Of a stretch of DNA of 58,183 nt, positions 27,694-36,935 are shown in pieces (position 1 is the first letter of the stretch; every line of letters starts with the position of its first letter). The stretch lies in assembly GCA_030529365.1 (NCBI GenBank), contig JAUMXB010000015.1, positions 1 to 58,183 of the forward strand, in the 5' to 3' direction. The position numbers and the translations under genes were made by a program. This stretch comes from Cardiobacteriaceae bacterium. Lineage in GTDB: Bacteria > Pseudomonadota > Gammaproteobacteria > Cardiobacteriales > Cardiobacteriaceae. The notes under the pieces are model-generated. The model did no database searches. It worked only from the letters and a program-made list of their open reading frames with translations, and was not told the origin of the DNA.

Positions 27694-28043
27694 GAAGCAC
27701 TCCCGGGGATTGCTGACAATTCAGTTTGTTATGCAATGAACTTCAAGCAAAAATGTTGGGGTTCGGCAAAGCCTCACCCCAAGCTACCTGCGCTTCACTG
27801 CCGTGCGACTGCGCAAGCGCTTGTAGGGTGTGTGGACGCAGTCCACGCACGCGGTTTGCAGTGCAGTTTTTTCGCGTGTGTGTCGGCATCGCCGCCACAC
27901 ACCCTGCGGCAAAAAAAGCCTAATGCATTGCTTTACCTGATGTTCATTGCATGCAAGAAAACTTTAAAAGTAGCTGTTTTTTACCGCAACAAGCGCTTCT
28001 TCATGGTAAAAAACTACTATTTTTGAGTGTTTTTTAAATAACC
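27694..28043. other. Intergenic region with two REP-like hairpins and one AAGCGCTT repeat
   Basis: No gene is seen. Two separate palindromes occur: TTGGGGT...ACCCCAA with an inner GGC/GCC (about 27754-27781), and AGGGTGTGTGG (27825-27835) / CCACACACCCT (27895-27905) with an inner TGGAC/GTCCA hairpin. Both look like dispersed repeat modules of different families. Copy 12 of the main repeat follows. Confidence 0.6.
27971..28024. repeat. AAGCGCTT palindromic repeat, copy 12 (single core)
   Basis: Core 27991-27998 between GTTTTTTACC and GGTAAAAAACTACTAT arms. Confidence 0.82.
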
Positions 28044-28802
28044 TCAAATCACCAGCAAATATCCTTCATCATAACCCGCTGCCTTGCGCCTGGCGCCGCG
28101 CTGGTTGCTGATAAAGGAAGTATTGCCGATGCGGGCGTTGATATTGGTATGGCTGTGGCCGTAGATCCAGAAGCCGGCGCGCGGATAAAGCGCAGGTAGA
28201 TCGCTGGCCCAGTAGGCACTTTTGATGAGCGCTTCCTGATCCTGCCCGTGCTCGGGGGCAACGAGCGCGTGGCTTGGCAGGAAATGGCTGATGACGACTT
28301 TTTCGCGCACGTTTTCGGTTGCCAGTGCATGGTGCAGAAAATCGCAGGATTGTGCGTGCCAGATGCGCATGGTCTCCGGGGTGAGCGGTGCACCGCTGTC
28401 GTCGCGTATTTCCCTGAAATCCGGCAAGGTATCGCCCGCCCATTGCATGGAAGCCTGGGCATCGCTGGCGAGGGCAAAATCCGTCCATAGCGTCGTGCCG
28501 CAAAAAAGCACGTCCCCAAAAATCACCGCTTCGTCATCGAGCAGACGGATATCGTAAGCCTCGGCCAGCGCGCGGTGCGCGGCCACGCCTTCGGCGCGCG
28601 TCATGCCGTAGCGGTCGTGGTTGCCGAGGATGTAGAGCACTGGCAAGTGCGGCGCATCCTCCCGCAATTGCGCGAAAAATTCGGGCAGCGTTTGCAGATT
28701 GCCGATATCGCCGCCAAGGATAAGCAATTCCGCCCATTCAAGCGCTTCAAGGCGGCAGGGGCTGATTTCGGTGTGCAAATCGCTGTGGACGGCAATGCGC
28801 AT
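28044..28802 (-). CDS. Calcineurin-like metallophosphoesterase
   Basis: A 252-aa protein. Start at 28802 gives MRIAVHSDLHTEISP. Dinuclear-metal motifs are visible: SDLH (DxH), LGGDIGN (GD), GNHDRYG (GNHD), SHFLPS (H) and GHSHTN (GHxH). The family hydrolyses phosphomonoesters or diesters; the substrate cannot be inferred. It is downstream of the 82-bp tandem array, which occupies its promoter-side DNA on the minus strand. Confidence 0.9.
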   Translation of the reverse strand: MRIAVHSDLHTEISPCRLEALEWAELLILGGDIGNLQTLPEFFAQLREDAPHLPVLYILGNHDRYGMTRAEGVAAHRALAEAYDIRLLDDEAVIFGDVLFCGTTLWTDFALASDAQASMQWAGDTLPDFREIRDDSGAPLTPETMRIWHAQSCDFLHHALATENVREKVVISHFLPSHALVAPEHGQDQEALIKSAYWASDLPALYPRAGFWIYGHSHTNINARIGNTSFISNQRGARRKAAGYDEGYLLVI

Positions 28803-28828
28803 GATTTTTTCCGGTGACGAAAATGGTA

Positions 28829-29286
28829 GGCCGACGCTGAAATCCCTGCCGGGCACGAAGTGCCCGACCTACGAACGATATTCGTGTCCCTTCCGTAGGT
28901 CGGCCATTCATGGCCGACATCAAAGTCCCTATCGGGCACGAAGTGCCCGACCTACGAACGATATTGTGCTCCATCCCTAGGTCGGCCATTCATGGCCGAC
29001 ATCGAAGTCCCTGTCGGGCACAAAGTGCCCGACCTACGAACGATATTGTGCTCCATCCGTAGGTCGGCCATTCATGGCCGACGCCGAAATCCCTATCGGG
29101 CACAAAGTGCCCGACCTACGAACGATATTGTGCCCCACCCGTAGGTCGGCCATTCATGGCCGACGTCGAAATCCCTGTCGGGCACAAAGTGCCCGACCTA
29201 CGAACGATATTGTGCTCCATCCGTAGGTCGGCCATTCATGGCCGACGCTGAAATCCCTGTCGGGCACAAAGTGCCCGACCTACAGG
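28829..29286. repeat. Tandem array of an 82-bp REP-like unit
   Basis: Five units start exactly 82 bp apart at 28895, 28977, 29059, 29141 and 29223 (the last truncated), preceded by a degenerate partial unit from 28829. Each unit holds two palindromes, GTCGGCCATtcATGGCCGAC and GTCGGGCAC/GTGCCCGAC, between GTAGG and CCTAC ends, then a unique-looking linker CGAACGATATTGTG. Units differ at only a few bases. The same module occurs at 9279-9524. Confidence 0.95.
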
Positions 29287-29294
29287 AGACAATA

Positions 29295-30455
<1,161 letters not shown>

Positions 30456-30467
30456 GTTTATTCCAAA

Positions 30468-30551
30468 AATAGTGATTTTTTACCATCAATAAGCGCTTGT
30501 TGCGGTAAAAAATCACTATAACAAGCGCTTAATATAGTAATTTTTTACCAT
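30468..30551. repeat. AAGCGCTT palindromic repeat, copy 13 (paired cores, best-preserved B-type arms)
   Basis: Cores 30491-30498 and 30523-30530, 32 bp apart. ATAGTGATTTTTTACC before the first core pairs perfectly with GGTAAAAAATCACTAT between the cores. Confidence 0.9.
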
Positions 30552-30599
30552 TTTACTCAAAAAGAGCATGATGCGAAAGCGCGCATCATCGCACAAAAA

Positions 30600-30633
30600 G
30601 GCGGGCGCGTTGAGGGCTGCTGTGGTGCGCCCG
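30600..30633 (-). terminator. Possible terminator after the CDF transporter gene
   Basis: Stem GGGCGC (30603-30608) / GCGCCC (30627-30632) with an 18-nt loop; on the minus strand it is followed after two bases by five T. Modest quality. Confidence 0.45.
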
Positions 30634-30657
30634 TGTTTGCAGAGGGGCAAAACCGTC

Positions 30658-31608
30658 TTACGATTCTCCTCCGCCGCACAGCACGCTGTCGCCATGCGGA
30701 TGGCGTTCGCTTTCCGCCTGGATGGTAACGTGCATGATGTTTCTCTCGCGCAGCGCCGCTTCCAGCGCATAGATCAGGGCTTCGCTTTCGTGCACGCGCA
30801 GTTCGCCGTCCACCACGATATGGCAGGAAAGCGCATGGAAATTGCTGGTGATCGTCCACAGATGCAGGTCATGCACAGCGCGCACGCCTTCATGGCTCTG
30901 GATGAAGGCAAGAATGTCGCTGGCGTCGATGTCTTCCGGCGTGCCTTCGAGCAGGATATGAAAGGTTTTGCGGCAGACTTGCCAGCCGCTGCGCGCCACG
31001 AGTACGGCGACAACCAGGCTTGCCAGCGGATCCGCCCATTGCCAGCCGAAGGCCATCATCAGAAGCGCCGCCACAATGGCGGCCACGGAACCAAGCAGGT
31101 CGCCCAACACATGAAGATAGGCGCCGCGCATGTTGATGTTGTGTTCGGTATCGCTGTTTTTCAGCATGTACCATGCGATGAACAGGTTCACCAGCAACCC
31201 GGCAACGGCGATGGCGAGCATGCCGAGCGTGGCGATGTCGCCGGGTTCGCGCAATCGCTCGATGGCTTCCAGCACGATGAGAATGGCGATCATGACGAGC
31301 GTCATGCCGTTGGCCATGGCGACGATGATTTCCAGCCTTTTGTAGCCATAGGTTTTATGGAAGGTGCTTTTGCGCGCGGCGAAATGGAAGGCAAGGAGCG
31401 CAATGCCGAGGGCAAAGGCATCGGAGAACATGTGCCCGGCGTCGGAGAGAAGCGCGAGCGAGCCGGTCAGCCATCCACCGACCGCTTCTGCCATCATGAA
31501 AGCAGCAATGATGGCAAAGGCGAGGCGCAAGGCTTTGCTGTTGCCTTCATGAACGTGATGGTGGTGATCATGATGGTGATCGTGATCATGATGATGCCCG
31601 TGTGCCAT
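30658..31608 (-). CDS. zitB: Cation diffusion facilitator (Zn2+ efflux) transporter
   Basis: A 316-aa CDF exporter. The N-terminus is His-rich (MAHGHHHDHDHHHDHHHH), typical of the ZitB/CzcD subgroup. Six helices follow, with the metal site in SDAGHMFSDAF (helix II) and HVLGDLLGS (helix V), then a cytoplasmic metal-sensing domain (about 210-300). Start at 31608 is chosen because the in-frame extension upstream overlaps the neighbouring gene and has no family similarity. Zinc is the likely substrate; the symbol is by similarity. Confidence 0.92.
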   Translation of the reverse strand: MAHGHHHDHDHHHDHHHHVHEGNSKALRLAFAIIAAFMMAEAVGGWLTGSLALLSDAGHMFSDAFALGIALLAFHFAARKSTFHKTYGYKRLEIIVAMANGMTLVMIAILIVLEAIERLREPGDIATLGMLAIAVAGLLVNLFIAWYMLKNSDTEHNINMRGAYLHVLGDLLGSVAAIVAALLMMAFGWQWADPLASLVVAVLVARSGWQVCRKTFHILLEGTPEDIDASDILAFIQSHEGVRAVHDLHLWTITSNFHALSCHIVVDGELRVHESEALIYALEAALRERNIMHVTIQAESERHPHGDSVLCGGGES

Positions 31609-31634
31609 GGCCTTTTCCTCCGTTGCTTTTTCAA

Positions 31635-32903
31635 TCAGGCTGTTGCCGGTGCATTCGCGGCGAACAGGGTTTCGTGGCGTTTTTGCAGGATGGCGAGATC
31701 GGCGGAGAAAAGCCCGGCATCCCCGGCGCGCGCGAGAGCCTGCACGGCCATGTCGGCAGCAGCCTGTGCCACATCCGCTTCCGGCACGCCGCACCAGACG
31801 GCAGCGAGCACTTCCTGCAACATTTCCCCGACTTCGACAATCCCCGCACCATCGCGGGCGATCGGGCCGAAGCTGTCGCGAATCCAGCGGCCGCCCGGCA
31901 TGGGCACGAGCGCCAGACGATCATATGCAATGCCATCGGGCGCTTCATCCTTGTCGGGGCGCGCTTCGATGAGAAGACGCATCATGCGCGCCATGACGTT
32001 CACCGCCGTGCCCGGATCATTGACCGCAGGCGATAGCGCACGTTGTGCCGCTTCGCTGAGCACGACGAGTCCCCAGCCCGGATCCTGTTCATAGGTGCGC
32101 GAGATATTGAGCACGAAGCAGCGGCGCAGGGCATCGAAATCTTCCACGTTTTCCGCCGCAATGCGCGCGAGCAGGTTGCCGGGAATCACCAGTTGGCCGG
32201 GGCGCACGGCGATATGGATATGGCCATCCAGCGCTTCCGCCTGTTTTTGCAGCGAGGCCATGTCGATATGGGTGAGATAGCCGCCCTCTTCGGCATAAAG
32301 CTCGATGGCGTTCGGGCCGGCCACCCCTTCCCACGCCGCGCCCATTTGCGGATTGCGGCGGTAGTTCAGGAGCGACGTGCGCGTTGCTTCGTAAATCTTG
32401 TCGAGCGTGTTGCCCATGCGGCCAAGCTGCGACAGGGTATGCACCCAGCGAATCAGCGTGATGATGAGATAGGCGAGCACCAGCGCGGTACTGACAAAGA
32501 GCACGAAGCGCCCGTTTTGCGCGTAAAACCCCATGCCGAGCGCGGTTTTGGCGATGATGGCGTAAATGAAGGCGGAGATGAAGCTGGCAATGGCCATGCG
32601 CGTGTTGTCATCGCCCATCACCAGTTCGGTGGCGCGCGGCGTGGCGCCGCTCGATGCCGAGGCAAAGGCGGACACCATGATGGAAAGCGAGAAGGTGCTC
32701 ACCGCCAGCATGCTGGAAGCGATCACGTCGAGCAGCCCTTCCAGCGTGGAAAGTTCAATATCGGGGAGAATGTCGGGCGGCAGCCACACGTTCACCAGCT
32801 TGGCGGCAAAGGCAAACAGCGTGGCGAGTATCGCGCCCAATGCGGGCGTGACCCAGAGGCGGTTGCCCGGCTTTTTCATCATCAACAGCCAGCGATAGAG
32901 CAT
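31635..32903 (-). CDS. DUF2254 family membrane protein
   Basis: A 422-aa protein with four hydrophobic segments in the first 165 residues (about 20-40, 62-82, 103-125, 135-155) and a large soluble C-terminal domain. The block VSTFSLSIMVSAFASASSGATPRATELVMGD and the later SEAAQRALSPAVNDPGTAVNVMARM are characteristic of DUF2254. Function unknown. It lies 26 bp upstream of the CDF gene on the same strand and probably shares its transcript, which may hint at a link to metal or envelope homeostasis (inference). Confidence 0.9.
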   Translation of the reverse strand: MLYRWLLMMKKPGNRLWVTPALGAILATLFAFAAKLVNVWLPPDILPDIELSTLEGLLDVIASSMLAVSTFSLSIMVSAFASASSGATPRATELVMGDDNTRMAIASFISAFIYAIIAKTALGMGFYAQNGRFVLFVSTALVLAYLIITLIRWVHTLSQLGRMGNTLDKIYEATRTSLLNYRRNPQMGAAWEGVAGPNAIELYAEEGGYLTHIDMASLQKQAEALDGHIHIAVRPGQLVIPGNLLARIAAENVEDFDALRRCFVLNISRTYEQDPGWGLVVLSEAAQRALSPAVNDPGTAVNVMARMMRLLIEARPDKDEAPDGIAYDRLALVPMPGGRWIRDSFGPIARDGAGIVEVGEMLQEVLAAVWCGVPEADVAQAAADMAVQALARAGDAGLFSADLAILQKRHETLFAANAPATA

Positions 32904-32926
32904 AATACCTCAAATATTAATTAAAA

Positions 32927-32980
32927 ATAGTGACTTTTTACCGCAATAAGCGCTTCATTATGGTAAAAAGATGTTATTTT
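32927..32980. repeat. AAGCGCTT palindromic repeat, copy 14 (single core)
   Basis: Core 32948-32955 between ATAGTGACTTTTTACC and TGGTAAAAAGATG. Confidence 0.82.
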
Positions 32981-33051
32981 TTGGCTAAACATGAAACTCA
33001 TCAGTTGCCAGGATGCGCGCTGTTCACCCCATCCCGCCTTTCCGGCAATTA

Positions 33052-33810
33052 TCACGCATCCCATTCGCGCAGCAGCCCGTCCGCCATGATCAGGCTGTGC
33101 AGAATATGGCCGGCCATCATGATGCCGAACTGCGCGGGCAAATAGGAAATCGTGCCGTTGACCGCGCGCGGGCGTCCCGGCGTTTCTCCGCCAACGGGCT
33201 GATGCGGCAAGGGTTGGCGACGCGGTTCGTCGGAAAAGACGACGGGATAGCGCAGATTCGCCCCCATGTCTTTCAGGCGCTTGCGCATTTCGCGCGCCAG
33301 CGGGCAGCCGCTCGTCTGGTTCAGTGTTTTGATTTTGGTGCGGGTGACGTCGAAGCGGTTGCCCGCGCCCATCGCGGAGATCACGGGAATATCGCGCTGC
33401 TGCGCCGCATGCACCAATGCCGCCTTGCAGGCAATGGAATCAATGCAGTCGGCAAGAAAATCCAGCCTGCCGACGCGCTCAAGCAGGTCATCCGCGCCAT
33501 CCGGCTGCAAAAACTCCTGCAAAACCATCAATTCAATGTCGGGATGGATGTCGCGCAAGCGCTTTTCCATCACTGCCGTCTTGCGCTCGCCAATGGTGGA
33601 ATGCAGGGCGAGCAGCTGGCGGTTCAGGTTGGAGGGCGCGACCGTGTCATGATCGAGAATCACCAGTCGCCCGATGCCGCCACGCGCCAGCGCTTCCGCA
33701 CAATAGCCGCCGACGCCGCCAAGCCCCGCCACCATTACGCTTTTTTCGCGCAAGGCAGCAAGCGCTTCCTCGCCGAGCAAGATTTCTGTTCGCGCCTGGG
33801 GATGGGGCAT
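33052..33810 (-). CDS. tcdA: tRNA threonylcarbamoyladenosine dehydratase (E1/ThiF-like)
   Basis: TcdA (CsdL/YgdL) uses ATP to convert t6A37 of tRNA to its cyclic form. The 252-aa protein has the ThiF Rossmann motif VAGLGGVGGYCAEALARGGIG, the nucleotide-binding NLNRQ and the ADCIDSIACKAAL segment. Start at 33810 is preferred to 33834 because GGAG lies 7-10 bases upstream. The protein lacks an obvious second domain, as in other TcdA. The assignment rests on overall pattern; another ThiF-like enzyme is possible. Confidence 0.88.
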   Translation of the reverse strand: MPHPQARTEILLGEEALAALREKSVMVAGLGGVGGYCAEALARGGIGRLVILDHDTVAPSNLNRQLLALHSTIGERKTAVMEKRLRDIHPDIELMVLQEFLQPDGADDLLERVGRLDFLADCIDSIACKAALVHAAQQRDIPVISAMGAGNRFDVTRTKIKTLNQTSGCPLAREMRKRLKDMGANLRYPVVFSDEPRRQPLPHQPVGGETPGRPRAVNGTISYLPAQFGIMMAGHILHSLIMADGLLREWDA

Positions 33811-33938
33811 GGTCAGTCTCCGCAAGTCAATCAAATGGCGCGTATTGTAGCGTTATTCGCGTTCCGCCAGTCTGCCAGTTCTGCCACCGCTTCGCGACCT
33901 CAAAGCAGTAATTCCATAAAAATACAATTTATAATTGT

Positions 33939-34012
33939 TTTTTCTCATAAAGAAGCGCTTATATTGAGAAAATTTATCGCAACAAGCGCTTGTTGATGAG
34001 AAAATTTACCAT
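33939..34012. repeat. AAGCGCTT palindromic repeat, copy 15 (paired cores)
   Basis: Cores 33953-33960 and 33984-33991, 31 bp apart, TGAGAAAATTTA palindromes on both sides; its right edge overlaps the stop of the tatD-like gene. Confidence 0.86.
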
Positions 34013-34755
34013 CCAAACAATTCATTGGCCGCTGCGGTGCTCGCAGCGGCAACTTCTGCCGACGTTTGCCCGGTAAGCTGCGCCACTTCTTCGGCAACAA
34101 CGGCTGTGAGCCACGGCTCGTTCATCTGCCCCTGCCGCCCGAAAAGCGGCTGATCCGGCGCATCGGTTTCCAGCAGATATTGCCCCGGCTGCAAGCGGGC
34201 AATCTGGCGACGCAGGCGTGCCGCACGCGGATAGGTGCAGGTGCCGCCAATGCCGATAACGCCACCGAGCGCGAACAGCTGATCCAGCTGCTGGTCGGAG
34301 CCGGTAAAGCTGTGCACCACGAAGCGCAGACCGGGAAAGCGCTTCACGGTTTGCAGCACGGCCTCCAGCGAACGCCGCGCGTGGATGATGGCGGGCAGAT
34401 GCAGGCGGCTGGCAATATCGAGTTGCGCCTCGAAATACCATTGCTGCTGCGCTGCCGGCAAATCGACGAAATAATCCAGCCCGCATTCGCCCACGGCCAC
34501 GGCAGGATGATGGGCGAGCCAATGCTCCAGCGCGGCAATATGTGCTTCGCGATGATCGGCAAGATAGATGGGATGCAGGCCATAGGCGGCAAAGCAGTGG
34601 CTGTCGGCGGCGCAAAGATCGGCAATGCGCGCCCAGTTCCATTGCGCCACGGCAGGAATGACGATGCGCGCAACGCCCGCATCCGCACAGCGCGCCATCA
34701 CTTGCGGCAAGTCAAATTCGGGAAAATCGAGATGGCAGTGGGAATCGGTGAACAT
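34006..34755 (-). CDS. TatD-family metal-dependent hydrolase (YjjV-like)
   Basis: A 249-aa TIM-barrel hydrolase. N-terminal DSHCHLDFPEFD (two metal His), VGECGLDYF (Glu), IIHARRS, VVHSFTG and LLETDAPDQPL are in the correct order for TatD DNases. Family members cleave DNA 3' ends or act on nucleotides. Shorter than TatD itself and closer to the YjjV group. It is 142 bp downstream of speD on the same strand. Confidence 0.92.
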   Translation of the reverse strand: MFTDSHCHLDFPEFDLPQVMARCADAGVARIVIPAVAQWNWARIADLCAADSHCFAAYGLHPIYLADHREAHIAALEHWLAHHPAVAVGECGLDYFVDLPAAQQQWYFEAQLDIASRLHLPAIIHARRSLEAVLQTVKRFPGLRFVVHSFTGSDQQLDQLFALGGVIGIGGTCTYPRAARLRRQIARLQPGQYLLETDAPDQPLFGRQGQMNEPWLTAVVAEEVAQLTGQTSAEVAAASTAAANELFGW

Positions 34756-34897
34756 GGTTTTGACGGGATGAGGAAATGGTTGGAACGGATGTTGCCTGCA
34801 AGCTCCATCGCGAAAGAACAGCAGGTGCAGTTAAGCCAACACGTACATTTTGTGCCTGTTGGTTCTGTACGGTTACGGCGCTTCGCACTTGAGCGTA

Positions 34898-35263
34898 CTA
34901 CGTCTGCCCCGGCAAATCCGTACCGCGCTTTTCCACCCGCCATTGCGCACGGCTGCCGGGAAAGGCGCGGCACAGGCTTTCGCGCGCGGCTTCCAGCTTG
35001 AGTTCGCCGCAGAGGAAAATATCAAAGGCGGCAAAGCGGTGTTCCGGCCAGGTGTGGAGGCTGATGTGCGATTCGGCGAGGAGCAGCACGCCAGTCACGC
35101 CCGCGTTTTCTCCGAAATGATGGAAATGCGCGGCGAGAATGGTAGCGCCTGCCTGTGCAGCGGCGTGACGCAGCTGTGCTTCCAGATAGGCGGCATCGCC
35201 GAGCAACGCGGCATCGCAGTGGTAGAGATCAAGCAGGCCGTGGCTGCCGGGGCTGTGCGTCAT
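34898..35263 (-). CDS. speD: S-adenosylmethionine decarboxylase proenzyme (short prokaryotic type)
   Basis: A 121-aa pyruvoyl enzyme that decarboxylates AdoMet to the aminopropyl donor for spermidine. The self-cleavage site is ESHISLHTWPE: Ser65 becomes the pyruvoyl group, and His70 and Cys85 (IFLCGE) are the processing and catalytic residues. Its start shares a base with the upstream stop (TAATG), so translation is coupled to a 53-aa membrane peptide and the DUF4178/SPFH/DUF350 genes. No spermidine synthase is nearby. Confidence 0.94.
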   Translation of the reverse strand: MTHSPGSHGLLDLYHCDAALLGDAAYLEAQLRHAAAQAGATILAAHFHHFGENAGVTGVLLLAESHISLHTWPEHRFAAFDIFLCGELKLEAARESLCRAFPGSRAQWRVEKRGTDLPGQT

Positions 35264-35424
35264 TATTTGTGCGATCCCGATGAAAAGCCGCCGCCACTCG
35301 GCACAAAAACCGTGCCGCCGCTGTGCGTGCGCGAACCGGCCTGCGGATCCACGAGGCTGTAGTTAACCACCGTGCCAAAGCCAATCAGCAACATCGCCAC
35401 TATCAGATACGCGCCTTTACTCAT
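35263..35424 (-). CDS. 53-aa membrane peptide in the DUF4178-AdoMetDC operon
   Basis: One N-terminal transmembrane helix (about residues 5-22, AYLIVAMLLIGFGTVVNY) and a Ser/Gly-rich tail (THSGGTVFVPSGGGFSSGSHK). Its start overlaps the DUF4178 stop by 8 bp and its stop joins the speD start (TAATG). Tight coupling on both sides makes it a true gene despite its size. The start at 35424 is preferred over an extension to 35475, which would run further into DUF4178. Function unknown; probably a subunit of the operon's membrane complex. Confidence 0.82.
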   Translation of the reverse strand: MSKGAYLIVAMLLIGFGTVVNYSLVDPQAGSRTHSGGTVFVPSGGGFSSGSHK

Positions 35425-36931
35425 GTTTGCCCTTCCCGAGTTTGTGCAGGAGATAAATGACGATGCCGGAAACAAAGATGGAGAAAGCGAGATTGTCGCT
35501 GTTCATATTGAGCCATGCCGGCACGTTGAGGAACAGGAAAAAGGCAATGAGGAAAAGCGGGAGCGTACGTTTTTTATCGTCCTGCCGGGCCAGTGCTGGC
35601 GCGAAGGCCTTGCCGAACCATTTTGCCATCTGCGCTGTCGAGACGGGATGGCTTTCGCTCCAGGCAAGCTCGTCGGCGGACTGCTCCGCACCAAGTTTCT
35701 TGTTGCTGCCGAGGGAGAAATCGCGGTGCAGAAGAATATCGCCATGGCGGATACGCCAGTAAAACGCCCCTGCCGCATAGCTGACCTGGCTGCCGTATTC
35801 GTAAAGCAGCGAAGCGCCCTGCGGATTGCCTTTGCGGTTCAGGCGCGGCCATTCATTCAGGGTGCGCGAGATGCTCCATTCGCCATCCTCGGTTTCCACC
35901 AGCCAGAGGAATCCCCTTTCGGGATGATAGAGCAGATATTCCGTCCAGCTGCCTTCCGCACCGAGATGGCGCACGCCGTCGTGGCGCAGGGCGCGCGAGG
36001 CGAGCTCGATATCGACTTCATTCTTTTTCACCACGCCGATGACAACATAGCGCTTGCCATTGATCTCGCCCTGAGTGCCAAGCGGCAAGGTGAGCCGGCT
36101 TTCCATGGATTCGCGATACTTGCCCGCTTCGACGAGTTCGGCCTTGTCGCCACTGGTATCCAGCGTGCTGGCGCAGCTGCGGCAAATCAGCGTGCTGGTT
36201 GCGCCGCTCACCCATTCCACCTGCGAACCGCAGTTGGGGCAACTGGCGGCGCTGCGCGCGCCCTTGAGCTTGCCAGCCGTGGCCAGGATTTGCGCGTCAT
36301 CGCGGGTATTTTGCAGATGCAGACCATCCAGCGTAACGCCATGGCCGTAAAAGGCTTCCGGCAGATTTTCGGCATAATCCAGAGTCAGGAAATGGTTTTC
36401 GCAACGAAAGTCGGCAACGCGGTTTTCCATGCGCTCGGGCACGACGAAAGGCAGCTCGCCCTGCGCCGCCGTGCGCGACAGCATGATTTCGCGCACATCG
36501 GAAGCGCGGAAATCCTTGCCTTCGTAATCAAGCGTGGTATGCCCGGCGACGATTTCCGTGAACGATGGTGCCTCGGCAGGCGCTGCCACCGGGCGGAGAA
36601 AAACATACAAATCCCCTGCTTCCGAGAGCCAGCCGGTGCTGCCGTCAGCAAAAAGCGCATGCCATTCGTTCCAGACACCCGCATCGTATTGCGCTTGCAG
36701 GCGCCCGATCAGGGTAAACGGCATGTCGCCGAGCTTGCCCGTGGTGCCAACCTGCAAGGGGCTGAAATCCTCGAGCAGCGCGCTGTCGCGTCCGGTATCG
36801 CTCAGCGTGTTGTCATGCCGCAAAAGCAGGCTGTGGCAATAGTCGCACACCAGCGTGACGGCAGTGGCCGAGTGCACGGCCACCGGCGCGCCGCAGCTCG
36901 GGCAATCCGTTTTGAACAGGGGCGCGTTCAT
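35417..36931 (-). CDS. DUF4178 protein with two zinc ribbons and C-terminal membrane anchor
   Basis: A 504-aa protein. Cys10-x2-Cys13 and Cys29-x2-Cys32 (CPSCG, CDYC) form an N-terminal zinc ribbon; a second ribbon lies near 225-255 (CPNCG, CRSC). Each is followed by a DUF4178-like beta domain (for example FTLIGRLQAQYDAGVWNEWHALFADGSTGWLSE, and YVVIGVVKKNEVDIELASR...WTEYLLYHPERGFLWLVETEDGEW). Two hydrophobic helices near the end anchor it. The ATG at 36931 is 4 bases after the SPFH stop; an in-frame TTG at 36943 is possible. Function unknown; context suggests a membrane complex. Confidence 0.9.
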   Translation of the reverse strand: MNAPLFKTDCPSCGAPVAVHSATAVTLVCDYCHSLLLRHDNTLSDTGRDSALLEDFSPLQVGTTGKLGDMPFTLIGRLQAQYDAGVWNEWHALFADGSTGWLSEAGDLYVFLRPVAAPAEAPSFTEIVAGHTTLDYEGKDFRASDVREIMLSRTAAQGELPFVVPERMENRVADFRCENHFLTLDYAENLPEAFYGHGVTLDGLHLQNTRDDAQILATAGKLKGARSAASCPNCGSQVEWVSGATSTLICRSCASTLDTSGDKAELVEAGKYRESMESRLTLPLGTQGEINGKRYVVIGVVKKNEVDIELASRALRHDGVRHLGAEGSWTEYLLYHPERGFLWLVETEDGEWSISRTLNEWPRLNRKGNPQGASLLYEYGSQVSYAAGAFYWRIRHGDILLHRDFSLGSNKKLGAEQSADELAWSESHPVSTAQMAKWFGKAFAPALARQDDKKRTLPLFLIAFFLFLNVPAWLNMNSDNLAFSIFVSGIVIYLLHKLGKGKHE

Positions 36932-36935
36932 GACA

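Noticed and set aside
28829-29286. CRISPR array
   Set aside because: Units are near-identical over their whole 82 bp, so there are no variable spacers; no cas genes nearby.
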